The translations under genes and the position numbers were made by a program. A stretch of 56,465 bases of DNA from an uncultured Chloroflexota bacterium (lineage in GTDB: Bacteria; Chloroflexota; Dehalococcoidia; CAUJGQ01): contig CALFMN010000058.1 of the NCBI GenBank assembly GCA_937879875.1, positions 1-56,465 on the forward strand. The letters run 5' to 3'. Positions 10,101 to 18,001 of this stretch are shown here, one piece after another (the stretch's first letter is position 1; every line of letters begins with the position of its first letter). The notes below the pieces were generated by a model. That model had not been told where the DNA came from, did no database searches, and saw nothing but the letters and a program-made list of their open reading frames with translations.

Positions 10101-11422
10101 AGGTGCGGCCGCAGCGGCTGCAGTGCGGCCACGGGCAGATCGGTAAACTGCGCCGACGCGCGGTGCTGCCGGGTCGAGATTACCAGCCGGCAGCCGGGAA
10201 AGCGGCGGGAGATGCTGTCCAGTTCAAGCAGCGCCACGCGATCGAGGATCGTGTCCACGATCTCGTTGACGCCGTCGAGCAGCAGCAGCAGGCGCCCTGC
10301 TTGCAGCAGGTCAAGCGCCGCCTCGCGCGAGCAGCGCAGCCCATGCACGGTCATGCCTTCGCAGACGAGGTCCACGAGGTCCTGCTCGGGACGCCAGGCG
10401 CGCAGGGGCACAAAGACCGGGATCGGCGCGGACCCCGTTTCGGACAGCGTCTGCGCGGCGCGGCGCGTCGCCTCCAGCAGCGCCGTGGTTTTGCCGCTGC
10501 CGCCCTCGCCGATCACGACGATGCGGTGATTCTCCGCGATCAGCTCCTGCAAATCGCCGGACCCGGGCCGCTCAACCGGCAGCAACATGCTGCGCGGCGG
10601 CAGCAGCCGCGCCGTCAGCGGTACGTACTGTCCGCGCCATTCGGAGAGGTCCGGGCCGGCGCACCAGGCCGCGAGCGCGGCGGCGTAGTCGCGCAGGCCG
10701 GCCTCCGCCGCGCCAGCCGGTGCGCCAGCACCGTCCGCGGCGCCCGCCGCGGTTTCGGCCGCCTGCGCCGCCGCGATCTCGTCCTCGCGCCAGAGCAGTT
10801 CATAGAGGCGCACGCGGCCGCTGATGCCGCGCAGCTCGGCCTCGCGCAGGAAACGGTACTGGAACTCGGGTTCGCCGCTGGCCAGGCTGCGCACCAGCCC
10901 GGTCACGAGAATCTGGTCGGCGCCGGCCTCGCCGCGCACGCGCGCCGCCAGGTTCACGGCCGTGCCGTAGTAGTCGCCGCCCTCCTCGACGGTCTCGCCC
11001 ACATGCAGGCCGATGCGCACGCGCGCCCGCTCGTCAAGCTCGGCGTAGGCGCTTTGCAGGCCGCGCTGCATCTCGATCGCGCAGCGCAGCGCCTGGCGCG
11101 TGCTGCGGAAGGTGATAAAGAAGCCGTCGCCGTCCTGCCGCACGATGTGCCCTTCGTGCCGGCCGGCGAGGGCGCGGATCACGCCGTCGTGGATGCGGTA
11201 GAAAGCGCGGGCGCGGCGGTCGCCGCGGCGCTGCGTCTCCGGCGTCGAGCCGACGACGTCCGAGAACAGAAAGGTGACGGTGCCCATCGGCAGCTCGTCG
11301 CGCTCGCGCGGGCGGACACGACGCGGCAGCCCTGGCACGCCGCGCGGCGTAAAGCCGGCCGCGGACGGCCAGGTACGGCCCGTGCGCGGCGTGCGTCGCT
11401 GCTCTGGCTGCTCGGTTGACAT
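7199..11422 (-). CDS. Class III nucleotide cyclase-NACHT NTPase-RelA/SpoT C-terminal fusion
   Basis: A 1407-residue, four-part protein. Residues 46-215 form a class III nucleotidyl cyclase domain: FLFSDVVGST with metal Asp55, RQDGDGFF with Asp99, and NLAAR with the transition-state Asn/Arg pair. The usual substrate-specifying Lys before GDG is Arg here. Residues 300-460 form a NACHT/STAND ATPase: Walker A GEGGSGKTT (305-313), Walker B LLLLLDGVNEI and a helical extension to about 910. Residues ~915-1070 resemble a degenerate RelA/SpoT synthetase, lacking the catalytic [EQ]-x-QIRT-type motif. Then come TGS (1078-1139), an alpha-helical stretch, the zinc-finger/RIS motif (ARCCRPQPGD, Cys1275/1276, HHAAC 1296-1300) and an ACT domain (~1325-1400). 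No HD hydrolase domain exists. An internal Met46 could be the true start. It is probably a cytosolic sensor coupling starvation-like or RNA sensing to cyclic nucleotide output. Confidence 0.85.
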   Translation of the reverse strand: MSTEQPEQRRTPRTGRTWPSAAGFTPRGVPGLPRRVRPRERDELPMGTVTFLFSDVVGSTPETQRRGDRRARAFYRIHDGVIRALAGRHEGHIVRQDGDGFFITFRSTRQALRCAIEMQRGLQSAYAELDERARVRIGLHVGETVEEGGDYYGTAVNLAARVRGEAGADQILVTGLVRSLASGEPEFQYRFLREAELRGISGRVRLYELLWREDEIAAAQAAETAAGAADGAGAPAGAAEAGLRDYAAALAAWCAGPDLSEWRGQYVPLTARLLPPRSMLLPVERPGSGDLQELIAENHRIVVIGEGGSGKTTALLEATRRAAQTLSETGSAPIPVFVPLRAWRPEQDLVDLVCEGMTVHGLRCSREAALDLLQAGRLLLLLDGVNEIVDTILDRVALLELDSISRRFPGCRLVISTRQHRASAQFTDLPVAALQPLRPHLVLQYIAQYAGSAERAEAIFRSLGGRDRAAWLESGSLVSLARSPLMLNVIISQELTGGGTLRPARAAVIDAYIRHMYRVDVQRGSHLLPEVKEAVLGAIAYAATLAERGGPLARGDLAQMVAEALAELRAEALAPSDLDAPRVLAEIDRRFLPPLLPEAEQALQYDWAHALFRDFFAALDLRRRFFPPGRSADRAPLQALLASDGWHCWSVPCVLLAELLDDAGVLALVETCLRADNELLACRCFGHSALARRPAGSLAPGSTVQRLAEILRLRSEDAEDGAALQDPFAVLCEALLERQPQPEADDALVEQVMPLAACVGTALLAAVSDVDAAGVLAALSLGLSEPELRAIAWAFGRDGREVLATRPRLQRICALPAAPVSPEQGLLQQGLLLALAGSPEQLLLALCQRAEALVNADMLPAQAARRLARHTAGVHAPLARRLSLFRLAGRLDDLVLHVLDHEQYRQAMALSEELRLMRREHRLDWLSDVLDERLQRQGIEADVQTAMPSFSGIAAEVRRLGELHLPRAALRGLGRIAINVADEPRLERVVAVLDEVWPGITEAEADEVPLTPAIVRPGRRELVAYPPEGGFVRVLVQTQPAEEIDYARRATEGGPNRMALHARMRRLLGELAAAGGDERVFVLTASGEAVALPDGATALDFAYYLHTQLGHRAASASVNGREEALSYCLRHGDRVTIAIDAGRALPPAEWLERPGLLRTARARKAVQQALDAAWRAEAIACGREIVAEELRAAAAPSPIAPHLLKTLGFQREERLYEAVGFGEFARREIAYSIAVLIEAADGGAAARGAEQDPFAGWVPVEIAGEGGLRPRYARCCRPQPGDPLVACRSGQTAVVHHAACPDAAGCSGRAALAAHWLLDTVSDRRLVRVQARRGREVVPALRRAVQEAGLSLLDLSSGREVEGAVTITLELPAAGQAAVESLLAALRRLPDVSGAALLEPLGSARPV

Positions 11423-11767
11423 CGCCTATCCGTACGGGTTCGGCTCGTTCTGCCGGTAGTGTAGCCGCTGCGCCAGGGCGCGTCGCGGTACCGAAGGCAT
11501 GGTCGCTCACCTTGCCGCGGACTCAACGCCGCCGCGGGTCTGTTTCGTGTGCTCGATCGACGCCGCGAGCTCCGAACGTGTCTGGGCGCCATCGGTCGCT
11601 GCCGGTTGTCGCCTTTGCCATCGCCTCGTGCGGCGAGTCCCGGCAGATCCGCTGGCCCGCTGCACGCGCTCGGCTGCTTCCGGCGCGAGGGCCGCGACGT
11701 GTACGCTGAGCGAGCGCTTCTGGCCAAATTCCGCGGATCGATCACCTCGCCGGGCGGTACCGCCGAT
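11423..11767. other. Divergent intergenic region
   Basis: 345 bases between the divergent cyclase-NACHT and GH18 genes. A minus-strand TACACT at about 11456-11461 could be a -10 for the large gene, but no convincing -35 was found. The plus-strand frame stays open upstream of the GH18 start without family-like sequence. Confidence 0.3.
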
Positions 11768-12853
11768 ATGGCTTCGCGTTCCGTTCCCAGCGACAGCGTC
11801 TTCCAGACGGCGCGGCCGGCACCGACCACCGCCGGCCCGTCGCCGGCCGAGAACGGCCGCCGCGTGGTCGGCTACTATCCGATCTGGATGGCGAACGCCG
11901 GCTACACGTCGGCCGATATCGACTTCACGGCGCTCACCCACATCGCGCACTTTGCGATCGTGCCGAACGCCGACGGCACGATCACGGTTCCCGACTGGGG
12001 ACCGTTTCCCGATCCGGCGCTGCTCGCCCGCGCCCACGCGGCCGGCGTGCAGGCGGTGCTGGTGGCCGGCACCGGCGACGACCCTGGTGTGACGGCCAGC
12101 TTCGCCGCGCTGGCGTCCGCACGCGCGACACGGGAGGCATTCGTTGCCAACCTGACGGCATTGGTGAACCAGTACGGCTACGACGGGGTGGACATCGACT
12201 GGGAGTTTCCGTCAAACAGCCCGGATCGCGCCAACTGCACGCAACTGCTGACCACGCTGCGCGCCGCGCTGGGCACCGGCAGGTCGCTGTCCATCTCGGC
12301 GCCGCCGACCGACTGGAACGGCCAGTGGTTCGACCTGGCCGGTCTGGCGCCGCTGCTGGACTGGTTCGCGGTGATGACGTACGACCTGAGCGGCGCGGGC
12401 TGGTCGAGCTTCGCCGAGCACAACGCGCCGCTCTATCCCGGCCGCGTGGGCGAAGACAGCGCCAGCACCGGCGTGGCGTACTACGAGTCGCGCGGTGTGC
12501 CGAAGCACAAGATCCTGCTGGGGCTGCCGTTCTTCGGCCAGCGCTTCGATGCCGCCTCGCGGCTGTTCCAGCCGCTCGCGCCGCCCACGCCCGGCTCCTC
12601 GCCCGACTATCGAGAGATCGCACCCCTGATCGGCAACGGTTGGGCGGCCGGCCGCGACGCGGCGGCGCAGGTTCCGGTTCTCGTACGTGACGGCGCGCCC
12701 GGCCTGATCTCCTACGACGACGCGGCCTCGATCGCGGCGAAGTGCGACTACGTCAAGGCGCAGGGGCTCGGCGGCGCGATCATCTGGGCGCTGGGCAAGG
12801 ACGCACTCAACGGCACCCAACCGCTGCTGGCCGCGGCCAAAGGCTGCCGGTAG
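11768..12853 (+). CDS. Glycoside hydrolase family 18 protein
   Basis: A 361-residue TIM-barrel GH18 protein. RVVGYYPIWM opens the barrel, YDGVDIDWEF carries the DxxDxDxE catalytic signature (acid Glu146, codon 12203-12205), and WFAVMTYDLSGAG is the beta6 Met-Thr-Tyr-Asp motif. ILLGLPFFGQRF and a C-terminal GGAIIWALGKD complete the barrel. It should hydrolyse beta-1,4-GlcNAc links (chitinase or lysozyme-like) by substrate-assisted catalysis. No convincing signal peptide was found from the ATG at 11768, or from the open frame upstream, which is odd for a chitinase; the secretion route is unclear. Confidence 0.85.
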   Translation: MASRSVPSDSVFQTARPAPTTAGPSPAENGRRVVGYYPIWMANAGYTSADIDFTALTHIAHFAIVPNADGTITVPDWGPFPDPALLARAHAAGVQAVLVAGTGDDPGVTASFAALASARATREAFVANLTALVNQYGYDGVDIDWEFPSNSPDRANCTQLLTTLRAALGTGRSLSISAPPTDWNGQWFDLAGLAPLLDWFAVMTYDLSGAGWSSFAEHNAPLYPGRVGEDSASTGVAYYESRGVPKHKILLGLPFFGQRFDAASRLFQPLAPPTPGSSPDYREIAPLIGNGWAAGRDAAAQVPVLVRDGAPGLISYDDAASIAAKCDYVKAQGLGGAIIWALGKDALNGTQPLLAAAKGCR

Positions 12854-12856
12854 AGG

Positions 12857-13036
12857 GGCGGGCCCCCTATCCCCCGTCCCCCTATTATTGGGGAAAGGGG
12901 CGATCCGACGGTGCTGACGCGAAGCGGGGTCGGGTTACGTGTGGCGATTGCGGCAGACATTACGCCACGGTTAACCGCGCCGGCCATGGAACGCTCAGCG
13001 AAGGATCGTCTCCTTCCCCTATTATTGGGGGCCATG
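12857..13036. repeat. C-rich palindromic repeats, family B (two copies)
   Basis: CCCCCTATTATTGGGG palindromes occur at about 12882-12900 and 13017-13032. The first is followed by CGATCC...GTCGGGTTAC, which also follows the family B copies at 39971, 46722 and (in part) 56139. The first copy may act as a terminator for the GH18 gene. Confidence 0.6.
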
Positions 13037-13079
13037 AGATGACAGACAAGAGGATGGGGCCGGCCGCTGGCGATCGGCG

Positions 13080-13295
13080 TTAACCCCAGTCGCTGACCTC
13101 TTTGTGGTTTTTCGCGAAGATTTGCTCGTCGGTGAGGTTCCAATCGACCTTGCTGAGGGTCCGGCGATCCTCTTCGTCGAGCTGGAAGCCGTGGGCCGCG
13201 GCCGCTGCGTGCGGGCTGGTGCGGCGTACTTCGTTGCGGAAGGCCGCGTTCTGCCGCCAGTGCCGGGCGAGGTTCACCATCGTCTCCTGACCCAC
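13080..13295 (-). CDS. Small Trp-terminated peptide, candidate ComX-like precursor
   Basis: A 71-residue peptide with an N-terminal helix (LARHWRQNAAFRNEV), a hinge (HGFQLDEEDRRTL) and a short tail ending in SDWG. It begins 19 bases after the stop of the ComQ-like prenyl synthase, on the same strand. GTG at 13295 was preferred because AGGAG lies 7 bases upstream; GTG 13301 or ATG 13280 are alternatives. ComX pheromone precursors are 55-75 residues, have a leader with a GF/GL...E...L pattern and carry a prenylated Trp a few residues from the C-terminus (ComX168 ends in QWGD). The match in size, gene order and terminal Trp is suggestive only; it could be an unrelated hypothetical. Confidence 0.5.
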   Translation of the reverse strand: MGQETMVNLARHWRQNAAFRNEVRRTSPHAAAAAHGFQLDEEDRRTLSKVDWNLTDEQIFAKNHKEVSDWG

Positions 13296-13314
13296 GTTCA
13301 CACTCCTGCGTTTT

Positions 13315-14415
13315 CTACGGATTCGAAACCATGTCCTGCCCGGGGCGCCCGTTGAAGAACGAACAGTCGTCGATCATCGCCCGCAGCTCGCCGGCCGCGG
13401 GCTCGCGGGCGCCCGCCGCGGCGAGCGCTGTATGCGCCCGCACGCAGTAACTTTCCACGACAACCGCACACGATTGCAAGATGCCGGCCGCGACAAGTTT
13501 CTCGCGGATTGTTCGTTGCGCTACGTCCTCACGCTCGGCACGCGTCAGCAGCGCGCGGAATGCCGGTCGCTCGGCGGCGGGCAGATCCTCATAAAACAGG
13601 GCGATCGGCAGCGTGCGTGTGCCGGCAGCCAGATCCTTGCCCGGTTGCGCGGCAAACAGATCGAAGCAGTCCATGCGCAGTTGCCGGGCGGCGCCGAGCG
13701 CGCGGCCGAACGCCGCCCACTGCTTCGCCGCGGCCGACGGGGCGCCGGCGAGCCGCGCAGCCAGTGCCGCGTACAGCGCCACTTCACCGCCGGTCTTCTG
13801 CTCGGCCAGCCTGGCGAGTTCCGTTGCTCCTGGAATCTCCGAAGTGTGCGCGGCTGACACATCCGCCTGCTGGCCCGCGCTGATCTGCAGGCCCGCTTCG
13901 GCGAGCAAGCGTTGCAGGGCCAGCACCGTGTGCGCCGAGGCATCGACCGCGGCGAGCGCCAACGGCGCGAGGGCGCCGGTGAGCGTGGCGCCGGCGAGCA
14001 CGGCCTGCGCCGGCCGCTCGCGCCAGCCGGGCGGCAGATCGCCGTCCATCACGTCATCCAGCAGGTCCAGCCCGGCGTGGACGAAGACGCAGGCGACCGC
14101 AAGCGGCAGCGCCGGCTCCGACGCGCCACGCACCGCCGCGTAGGCGAGCAGCGGCACATGCACGCAGCTCAGATAAAACGGCGGCGGCTCGGCCCGGCCG
14201 AGATGTGCGCCGATCTGCTCCAGCGCCGCCCGCAGCACGGTACGCTGCGCCTCACCGGCGGCGCGTTCCCGCAGAAAGTGCTCCGCCGCGGCCAGCACCG
14301 TCCGTTCGCGCGCGGGGCCATCCGACGGCGAGCGTCGCGCTTCCGTCACCTGCCCCTGCCTCGCGCAGGCGCTCGGCTGTGTAGCTGAAGTCTCCGACGG
14401 TTGCGCTGCGGTCAT
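13315..14415 (-). CDS. Polyprenyl synthase-like protein (ComQ-like)
   Basis: A 366-residue all-helical isoprenyl synthase-fold protein. After a ~40-residue disordered N-terminus come the first Asp-rich motif LLDDVMDGD (DDxxD at 120-124), the QKTGG lysine (Lys207) and a degenerate second motif QLRMDCFDLF followed by GKDLAAGTRTLPIALFYEDL (from 246). The degenerate second motif, followed by KDL...TLPI, resembles ComQ, the isoprenyltransferase that processes and prenylates ComX, more than chain-elongating synthases (FQxxDDxxD). ATG at 14415 gives MTAAQPSETS. A small gene ending in Trp-Gly follows at once. It may still be a plain polyprenyl diphosphate synthase. Confidence 0.65.
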   Translation of the reverse strand: MTAAQPSETSATQPSACARQGQVTEARRSPSDGPARERTVLAAAEHFLRERAAGEAQRTVLRAALEQIGAHLGRAEPPPFYLSCVHVPLLAYAAVRGASEPALPLAVACVFVHAGLDLLDDVMDGDLPPGWRERPAQAVLAGATLTGALAPLALAAVDASAHTVLALQRLLAEAGLQISAGQQADVSAAHTSEIPGATELARLAEQKTGGEVALYAALAARLAGAPSAAAKQWAAFGRALGAARQLRMDCFDLFAAQPGKDLAAGTRTLPIALFYEDLPAAERPAFRALLTRAEREDVAQRTIREKLVAAGILQSCAVVVESYCVRAHTALAAAGAREPAAGELRAMIDDCSFFNGRPGQDMVSNP

Positions 14416-14477
14416 GCAAAGTCTCCGACGGTTGCGCTGCGCTCTGGCCCGCAGGGGAGGGGTTCGCTCGAGAACAA

Positions 14478-14550
14478 CCGGCAGCCCTCGAACCAACCCT
14501 TCCCTCGTAGGGAAGGGAGCTTTCGCTTCAGCGAAAGCGGGGTTAGGCGC
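14478..14550. repeat. Family A repeat, right half only
   Basis: ACCCTTCCC...GGGAAGGGAG, then a TTTCGCTTCAGCGAAA hairpin and GGGGTTAGGCGC. This equals the right end of the 214-bp family A elements at 21392 and 53583; the left half is absent. It lies between the XRE-NB-ARC-TPR gene and the prenyl synthase gene. Confidence 0.7.
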
Positions 14551-14554
14551 GGCG

Positions 14555-17176
14555 CTATCCTTCATCCAGCGCCTCCGCGACGGCGTCATCGAGCAGCATG
14601 GCGCGGCCGGCGGCCCAGGCGTCATCAAACGCCACTTGGCCCAAACGGGTGCGCAGGCCGGCCAATAGCCGCTCGTGCAGCGGGCCGTAGCCCTCCGGCC
14701 GCGATGCGCCCAGCGTCTCGCGCAGCGCCTCGGCCGCCGAGACGAGCCGCGCCGCCCGTTCCGTCTGCCCTTGCGCGTAGAGCGTGCTGCCGAGCACGCC
14801 GAGCGAGCTGTAGATGCCGTAGCGGGCGCCGCGCTCAAGGTTCAGGCGCAGGCTCTCGCGCTGATAGGCGGCGGCGCGCTCCAGCTCGCCCAGCCGCGCG
14901 AGCAGCATGCCCGCCTCCACCAGGACGTTTGGCAGGCTCTTACGCGGACTCACGGCGCGGCTGAGATGTACCGCCTCGTCGTAGAGCCCCGCGGCACGAG
15001 CGAAGTTGCGCCGCAGCATCGCTACCCGCGCCTGCGTAAGCAGCGGCGGGATCATGCCCTGCCGGTCTTCGTAGGCGCGGTAGAGCGCGACGGCCTCATC
15101 GCACAGTGCCTCGGCCCGGTCAAGCTCACCACGAAAGAAGCGGGCGAAGCCAAGATTCGTCAGCGTTTCGGCGATGCCGGGCTGGTCATCCAGCTCCCGG
15201 AACAACGCCAGGCTTTCTTCGAGCAGCGCGACCACGCCCTCCCGCCGGCCGTGCAGATCCAGCAGGGCGCCCAGCGCACAGAGCGCCTGTGCCAGGCCGC
15301 GCCGGTCCTGCAGCGAGCGGAAGAGCGCCAGCGCCTCTTCGAGCCGGCCGGCGCCGCGCTCGAAATCGCCGCGCACGTACTCCAGCTTGCCGGCCTGCAG
15401 CAGCGCCGCGGCACGCAGCGGCGCCGGCCCGCCGGCGGCGCCCTCCAGCGCGCGCTCCAGCCAGGCGCAGCCCTCGCTGAGCTGGCCGCGCGCCTGCCAG
15501 AACGGGCCGAGCGCCGCGGCCAGCCGCAGGAACGGCTCGGCCGCGCCCTCGCGCTGGCAGGCGAGCAACGCGGCGCGGAAGTTGTCCTGCTCCTGGTCGA
15601 GCCGCGCCAGCCAGGCGGCGTGCAGGTGCCCCTCCCACTCCGGTTTCGGCTCCTCGGCCAGCGCCAGATACCAATCCCGGTGGCGACGGCGCGCGACGCT
15701 GGCTTCAGGGCAGGCGTCAAGCTGCTCCGTGGCAAACTCGCGGATCGTCTCCAGCATGCGGTAGCGCACATCCGCATCGCGTTCTTCGACCAGCACCAGC
15801 GACTGATCCACCAGTTCGGAGAGGCCGTCGAGCACGTATGCGGGGTTCAGCAGATCGCGAGCTGTGCTCGCCGGCGCGGCGGCGCATTCCGGCCCCGCGG
15901 CGGACGCCGGTGGAAGCGGAGCAAGCGATGCTTGTGGCGGCGCCTGCGCGGCCCCGCCGCCTGGCACGGTGCCGTCATCGCCGGCGACCGCTTCGGCCGC
16001 CTCCAGCGTCCAGCCGCCGGCGAAGGGCGCAAGCCGGCGGAAAAGCAGGCGCACGCGCGGTTCCAGCAGGCCGTGGCTCCAGGCGATCGTGTCGCGCAAT
16101 GTCTGCTGACGCGCGGGCAGATCGCGCGGGCCGGAGGTTAACAGCCGCAGGGAGGGTGCGCCCTCGCTGTCGAGGCGGCGGAGCAGCGCCGGCGGCGGCA
16201 GAACCGTCGTACGCGCCGCAGCCAGCTCGATCGCGAGCGGCAACCCGTCCAGCCGACGGCAGATCTCCACGACGGCCGGCGCGTTCTCGGGCGTAAGCGC
16301 AAAGGCGGGGCGAATCTCCTGCGCCCGCCGCACGAACAGCTCAACAGCGGGAAAGCGGGCGAGCGCCGCTGGCGCGGCTGGCTGCCCGGCCGCCGGCAGC
16401 GCCAGCGGCGGCACGATGTACTCGCGCTCGCCGCGCAGCCGCAGTGCCGCCCGGCTGGTTACCAGCAAGGCCAGGTTCGGGCAGGCGCCGAGCAGTTCAG
16501 CCACACGCGGCGCCGCTCGCACAAGCTGCTCGAAGTTATCCAGCAGCAGCAGCACCGCCTTACTGCGCAGGTATTCGCGCAGCGCCCGGCCGGGCGGCTG
16601 CTGCACGTTCTCCTCGACGCCAAGAGCGGCCGCAAGCGCAGCATCGAGCAACGACGGATCGCTGACGGCGGCAAGGTCGACCAGATGCACGCCGTCCGCA
16701 TACTCGGCTGCCACGGCCGCCGCAATCTCCAGCGAGAGGCGTGTCTTGCCCACGCCGCCGGGGCCGGTCAGCGTGACGGCGCGCACCTCCGGCTCGCGCA
16801 GCAACGCGACCACTGCCGCCAGATCGGCCTCGCGGCCGAGAATCGGTGTTGGTGGCTCGGGCAGGTTGGTCGGGACGGCGGAATGAGGTGCCGCCGCGGC
16901 CCGCGCCGGCTGCGCTGCCTCGCGCACGGACGCGGGCAGCGGCTGGCGGCGGGCGGCGTCCAGCAGTTCGGCGCGTTCATGCAGCGGCAGCGCCAGCGCC
17001 TCGGCGATGAGCTGCACGGTATCGCGGTGCGGATGGCGATGCAGGCCGCGCTCGAGATCGGAGATCGCGCGCGCGCTGAGTCCGGCCCGCTCGGCCAGTG
17101 TTTCTTGCGTCAGCCCGGCCGCGACGCGCCTGCGCCGCAGCAGATCGGCGAACGCCATTGCCTGGTCGGCCGCCAT
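14555..17176 (-). CDS. XRE-family regulator with NB-ARC ATPase and TPR repeats
   Basis: An 873-residue STAND-type regulator. Residues 8-66 form an XRE helix-turn-helix (LLRRRRVAAGLTQETLAERAG...ISDLERG). After a Pro/Ala linker comes an NB-ARC ATPase: FILGRE-like PILGREADL, Walker A TGPGGVGKT (137-145), Walker B VLLLLDNFEQ, and LLVTSR sensor (about 235). The C-terminal half is TPR-like (ALCALGALL, ETLTNLGFARFFRGELDRAEAL). Such proteins bind DNA and switch on ligand-triggered ATP binding. TPR domains of XRE-TPR (RRNPP) regulators bind peptide pheromones, which is notable beside the peptide/prenyl synthase pair. This architecture is common in Chloroflexota, so the linkage may be chance. Confidence 0.85.
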   Translation of the reverse strand: MAADQAMAFADLLRRRRVAAGLTQETLAERAGLSARAISDLERGLHRHPHRDTVQLIAEALALPLHERAELLDAARRQPLPASVREAAQPARAAAAPHSAVPTNLPEPPTPILGREADLAAVVALLREPEVRAVTLTGPGGVGKTRLSLEIAAAVAAEYADGVHLVDLAAVSDPSLLDAALAAALGVEENVQQPPGRALREYLRSKAVLLLLDNFEQLVRAAPRVAELLGACPNLALLVTSRAALRLRGEREYIVPPLALPAAGQPAAPAALARFPAVELFVRRAQEIRPAFALTPENAPAVVEICRRLDGLPLAIELAAARTTVLPPPALLRRLDSEGAPSLRLLTSGPRDLPARQQTLRDTIAWSHGLLEPRVRLLFRRLAPFAGGWTLEAAEAVAGDDGTVPGGGAAQAPPQASLAPLPPASAAGPECAAAPASTARDLLNPAYVLDGLSELVDQSLVLVEERDADVRYRMLETIREFATEQLDACPEASVARRRHRDWYLALAEEPKPEWEGHLHAAWLARLDQEQDNFRAALLACQREGAAEPFLRLAAALGPFWQARGQLSEGCAWLERALEGAAGGPAPLRAAALLQAGKLEYVRGDFERGAGRLEEALALFRSLQDRRGLAQALCALGALLDLHGRREGVVALLEESLALFRELDDQPGIAETLTNLGFARFFRGELDRAEALCDEAVALYRAYEDRQGMIPPLLTQARVAMLRRNFARAAGLYDEAVHLSRAVSPRKSLPNVLVEAGMLLARLGELERAAAYQRESLRLNLERGARYGIYSSLGVLGSTLYAQGQTERAARLVSAAEALRETLGASRPEGYGPLHERLLAGLRTRLGQVAFDDAWAAGRAMLLDDAVAEALDEG

Positions 17177-17470
17177 ACGCTGTCTTTTGTCCCCTCACGC
17201 CTGTCGCGCGTCGCTAGTACGGCATCAACCAGCCGGTGGATGCGCCCCGCCGCGGGCAAAGCATAGCATGACTGGCACTCCGGGCCGGGCGGCGCGAGGA
17301 TTGGAGAGGCTCCGCACCAAAGCGGCAGACGGGCAGCGTCGCGGATGCTCCCGGCCGCCGCCTCTCGATCACCCGACGGCAGAGAACGGCCGATCCGGCC
17401 GGGCAACGCCTTCGCGGCCGCACTGGACCGAGCGCTGCGCCGCGCGTTCGGTGCCGTGTACGCTGGTGCC

Positions 17471-17830
17471 ATGCGAATCTGGGACATTGCGCCGGCGCTG
17501 CTCTGCCAGAAGCATCTGACCGGCGAGCATCGCGAACTGCACGGGCTCTGGAACATCCTCTCACAGGGCAAGCGCGGCTACGCGAACCATCCGGAGACGC
17601 GGCGCTGGCGGGACAGGCTGGCCGCGCTCTACGCCCGCCACGAGGCGCTGTCCAACGAGATGGCCCGCCGCGGTTACGCCCATGCCAGCCCGCTCGATCC
17701 TGAGCTTGCGACCGGCGCGTCCGTGCAAGACGCATACGTCGATCCGCCGGCCGAGCAGCTTCGCCTGCTGCGCGCGAAGCCCTGCCGCTGCCCGCTGGAC
17801 GAGGAAGACCGGCAGGAAGCGCCGGCGTGA
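17471..17830 (+). CDS. Pyrimidine dimer DNA glycosylase-family protein (PF03013-like)
   Basis: A 119-residue protein starting MRIWDIAPALLC, with HLTGEHRELHGLW (His15, Arg21, Glu22), GKRGYANHPETRRW, RHEALSNEMARRGYAH and SPLD. This is the short T4 endonuclease V-like family (PF03013). Glu22 and Arg21 align with the catalytic Glu23 and Arg22 of T4 EndoV. The phage enzyme's N-terminal Thr2 is not conserved, so glycosylase activity is unproven. ATG 17471 was chosen because homology begins exactly there. About 290 bases upstream (17177-17470) are otherwise empty. Confidence 0.75.
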   Translation: MRIWDIAPALLCQKHLTGEHRELHGLWNILSQGKRGYANHPETRRWRDRLAALYARHEALSNEMARRGYAHASPLDPELATGASVQDAYVDPPAEQLRLLRAKPCRCPLDEEDRQEAPA

Positions 17831-17880
17831 CATGGCGTTCGTGCGCGTCGCGGGTATGGCTTGCGGAACGGGATCGAGGG

Positions 17881-18001
17881 GCAACGGAGGAGCAACGAGC
17901 GACGAAACGAGCGCCGCGGCGGTGAGCCGCCACTACGGCCGGGCCGGGCTGACGGAGGCGATTCTCGACGCGGGTGCGGTAGCCGTGGCGGTTCCGGTGT
18001 G
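17881..18001 (+). pseudogene. N-terminal remnant of a SAM-dependent methyltransferase
   Basis: One frame encodes SDETSAAAVSRHYGRAGLTEAILDAG and then stops. The HYGR(A/P)GL.EAIL motif is the usual N-terminus of a class I methyltransferase family (AAGKD and DLAPVDQFH normally follow). The rest of the gene is missing, so this is a 5' fragment. Confidence 0.5.

Noticed and set aside
9362..11419. Plus-strand 685-codon frame opposite the cyclase-NACHT gene
   Set aside because: Gln/Arg/Ala/His-rich antisense shadow of a multidomain gene.
13080..13295. Nitrile hydratase-type or Nif11 RiPP leader peptide
   Set aside because: The helical leader pattern is loosely similar, but there is no double-Gly cleavage motif and no cyclodehydratase, lanthionine synthase or radical SAM gene nearby; the prenyl synthase neighbour fits a ComX-like reading better.
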